From Chloroflexota bacterium (GTDB taxonomy: Bacteria > Chloroflexota > Dehalococcoidia > SZUA-161 > SpSt-899), in assembly GCA_018657655.1 (NCBI GenBank), contig JABHWQ010000382.1, positions 1 to 5,133 on the forward strand: a DNA stretch of 5,133 nt, in the 5' to 3' direction. Below are positions 3,449 to 5,133 of the stretch, piece by piece. Under the pieces are notes generated by a model, which worked only from the letters and a program-made list of their open reading frames with translations, made no database searches and had not been told where the DNA came from. Position 1 is the stretch's first letter. Each line of letters starts with the position of its first letter. The position numbers and the translations under genes were made by a program.

Positions 3449-5133
3449 ATGAAAGAATCATCTTCAAATCTCCGAGTTGTTGAAATTGGTCAAGGAATAT
3501 CGGCTCCATATTGCACCAAGTTACTCGTTGATATTGGTGCCGATGTCCTCAAAATTGAATTTCCCGGTACGGGCGACTTTTTGCGTTCAATCGGATCATT
3601 CCCTGATAATCTTTCAGATCCAACCAAAGGTGCCTTGTTCGAGTATCTAAATGCTGGCAAGAGTAGCGCGGTATTGGACCTTTCACTGGAGACCGACGTG
3701 AAGGTCTTGCTGGAAGCCATCGCCAAAGCGGATATTCTCATAGAAGACTTGGGGCGCGGCATATTAGAAAAACATGGAATCGATTTTTCACGTCTTAAGA
3801 AAGCCAATCGCAATATTGCCGTTGTTAGAATCTCAGATTTTGGTCAGGATGGCCCTTATGCCAGTGTCCCTGCCACAGATTTTACCGTTCAAGCGGCTGC
3901 GGGATGGGTATGGAAACATTATGCTCCCGGACGCAATCCAGTTCAGGTGGGTGGGCGTGTCACCGATTTCATCACGGGTGTCTATTCGGCTTGCGCAGCT
4001 CTAACGGCGCATCGTATTACCCGTAGACTGGACACGTCCGTTATGGTCGATATCTCCAAGCATGAGTGTCTGCACGCAACACTCTCTCAACCGGCACTAC
4101 AAACTCAAGTATTGCAGGAAATGGGATGGGGCCCTCAAGAGGATCGGGTATTCCCGATTCCCGGAGTAATGAAGTGCGCAGACGGCCTCGTTGGTATCAA
4201 TTTGCTGACCGCCCGTCATTTTGAAGATTTCTGCAATTTGGTAGGCATACCTCAGCACATCCCTAATCAAATAGCGCTTCAGTTGGCGGGACCTTTGCTG
4301 GATGCATTTCATCGGGATGTTCAACCCTGGGTGAGCGAGCGAAGTTTGGATGAAATCGTTGACATCTTGCAGTCGCTCCGAATCCCTGCCGTTCCCGTTT
4401 CCAATGGGCGAACCCTTCCGGAGTTAGCACAATTGAAATTACGCGGGTTCTATAAAAAGTATCCGGATACTGGCTTTCTCCAACCGGTCAAGCCGTGGCG
4501 GATTAAGCCAGAACCCGAATTCGATTACCACCGGGCACCTCGACTTCCGGAACATGGGGTCGGTAACAGTGAGATATGGCAACCTGATAGAGAGTCTTCA
4601 CGAACACTTGAGGCAACTGCCGGCAACGACAATACCCTGCCTTTTAGTGGCCTCAAAGTGATTGATATGGGCATCATGTGGGCCGGACCCTACGTCGGCT
4701 GTTACCTGGGTGCCTTTGGGGCAGACGTTATTAAAGTGGAATCTATTCAGAGGCCAGATCCTTTTCGGTTCAGCGGATCATTCATGGAAATGGGGAGCGA
4801 CTGGTACGAGCGCAGCGCATTATTCCAGGGTACAAATCTCAACAAACGGGATTTAACTCTCAACCTGAATCAAGATGAGGGTAAGCGGATATTCGAGAAA
4901 CTGGTGGCTCAATCCGATGTGTTACTGGAAAACTTTTCCCCACGGGTCCTCGAAAATTTCGGTTTCGGACCCGAACGTCTGCATGAAATCAACCCTAAAC
5001 TGATCATCCTTCGAATGCCCGGTTTCGGACTTGAAGGTCCGTGCAAAGACTATGTAAGCTTTGCGATGTCCATAGAGCAGGCCAGCGGAATGGCATATGT
5101 CACCGGTCGTCCTAATGAGCTACCGTTAAATCC
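3449..5133 (+). CDS. Tandem-domain CaiB/BaiF (family III) CoA-transferase, 3' end beyond the window
   Basis: The frame is open from the ATG at 3449 to the window edge, 561 full codons with no stop. Family III enzymes move CoA from an acyl-CoA to a free acid through an Asp-bound anhydride. Domain 1 (about 8-370) shows APYCTKLLVDIGADVLKIE (19-37), LNAGKSSAVLDL (67-78), GPYASVPATDF (135-145) and RVTDFITG, where Asp173 is the likely catalytic residue, comparable to Asp169 of formyl-CoA transferase. After a polar, probably flexible stretch (about 370-395) domain 2 begins at LPFSGLKVIDMG (397-408). It has AGPYVGCYLGAFGADVIKVE, NLNKRDLTLNL (463-473), ENFSPRVLENFG (494-505) and PGFGLEGP (524-531), then stops near TGRPNELP, just before its own Asp would be expected. 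Full length is probably near 800 residues. A G-rich site (3438-3444) precedes the ATG; the ATG at 3435 hits a stop at once. Cytoplasmic; substrate unknown. Confidence 0.9.
   Translation, partial: MKESSSNLRVVEIGQGISAPYCTKLLVDIGADVLKIEFPGTGDFLRSIGSFPDNLSDPTKGALFEYLNAGKSSAVLDLSLETDVKVLLEAIAKADILIEDLGRGILEKHGIDFSRLKKANRNIAVVRISDFGQDGPYASVPATDFTVQAAAGWVWKHYAPGRNPVQVGGRVTDFITGVYSACAALTAHRITRRLDTSVMVDISKHECLHATLSQPALQTQVLQEMGWGPQEDRVFPIPGVMKCADGLVGINLLTARHFEDFCNLVGIPQHIPNQIALQLAGPLLDAFHRDVQPWVSERSLDEIVDILQSLRIPAVPVSNGRTLPELAQLKLRGFYKKYPDTGFLQPVKPWRIKPEPEFDYHRAPRLPEHGVGNSEIWQPDRESSRTLEATAGNDNTLPFSGLKVIDMGIMWAGPYVGCYLGAFGADVIKVESIQRPDPFRFSGSFMEMGSDWYERSALFQGTNLNKRDLTLNLNQDEGKRIFEKLVAQSDVLLENFSPRVLENFGFGPERLHEINPKLIILRMPGFGLEGPCKDYVSFAMSIEQASGMAYVTGRPNELPLN

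Noticed and set aside
3490..4324. Minus-strand open frames at 3490-3813 and 4097-4324 and a plus-strand frame at 3774-4004
   Set aside because: All lie inside the CoA-transferase gene in other frames; the enzyme's conserved motifs establish the real frame.

Overview
The window is bacterial, of moderate G+C (my impression by eye, not computed). It has sigma70-type promoters and purine-rich Shine-Dalgarno sites. An Asp23/Gls24 protein next to an AmaP-like membrane anchor points to a Gram-positive-type or Chloroflexota lineage. An Lrp/AsnC regulator, a MaoC-like remnant and a double-domain CaiB/BaiF CoA-transferase recall acyl-CoA-degrading anaerobes such as Dehalococcoidia-like Chloroflexota. 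The lineage is an inference with modest confidence.

Layout. On the minus strand at the left edge, an Asp23/Gls24 envelope-stress gene (101-535) is followed downstream by the first 15 codons of an AmaP-like gene that runs off the window (1-45). A 699-base gap (536-1234) holds no convincing gene. It does hold a cluster of inverted repeats (674-818), a small hairpin (857-878) and a good promoter with a 5' leader hairpin (1127-1178) that serves cysK. The cysteine synthase gene (1235-2134, plus) is complete. Converging on it from the right are an Lrp/AsnC regulator (2523-3011, minus) and, beyond its stop, a short open stretch (2196-2432, minus). That stretch reads like the C-terminal part of a MaoC-type hot-dog dehydratase and lacks its N-terminal part.

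The right third is a divergent pair. The Lrp/AsnC gene and a large CoA-transferase gene (3449 to beyond 5133, plus) share a 437-base intergenic region with a strong promoter in each direction. One plus-strand promoter matches the -35 and -10 consensus at every base. Two dyad-symmetric sequences lie there and are plausible operators. The CoA-transferase gene is open to the window end and is the largest gene here. It encodes a first complete CaiB/BaiF domain with its catalytic Asp in place, fused to a second domain cut off just before the expected position of its own catalytic Asp.

How they may work together (inference): the Lrp-like protein probably regulates itself and the divergent CoA-transferase, and the decayed MaoC gene hints that this was once a larger acyl-CoA locus. 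cysK appears to be its own transcription unit for cysteine synthesis. The Asp23/AmaP pair is a separate envelope-associated operon. I found no CRISPR array, tRNA, rRNA or insertion sequence, and no clearly new system. The best candidates for a second look are the divergent control region, the MaoC remnant and the inverted-repeat cluster.
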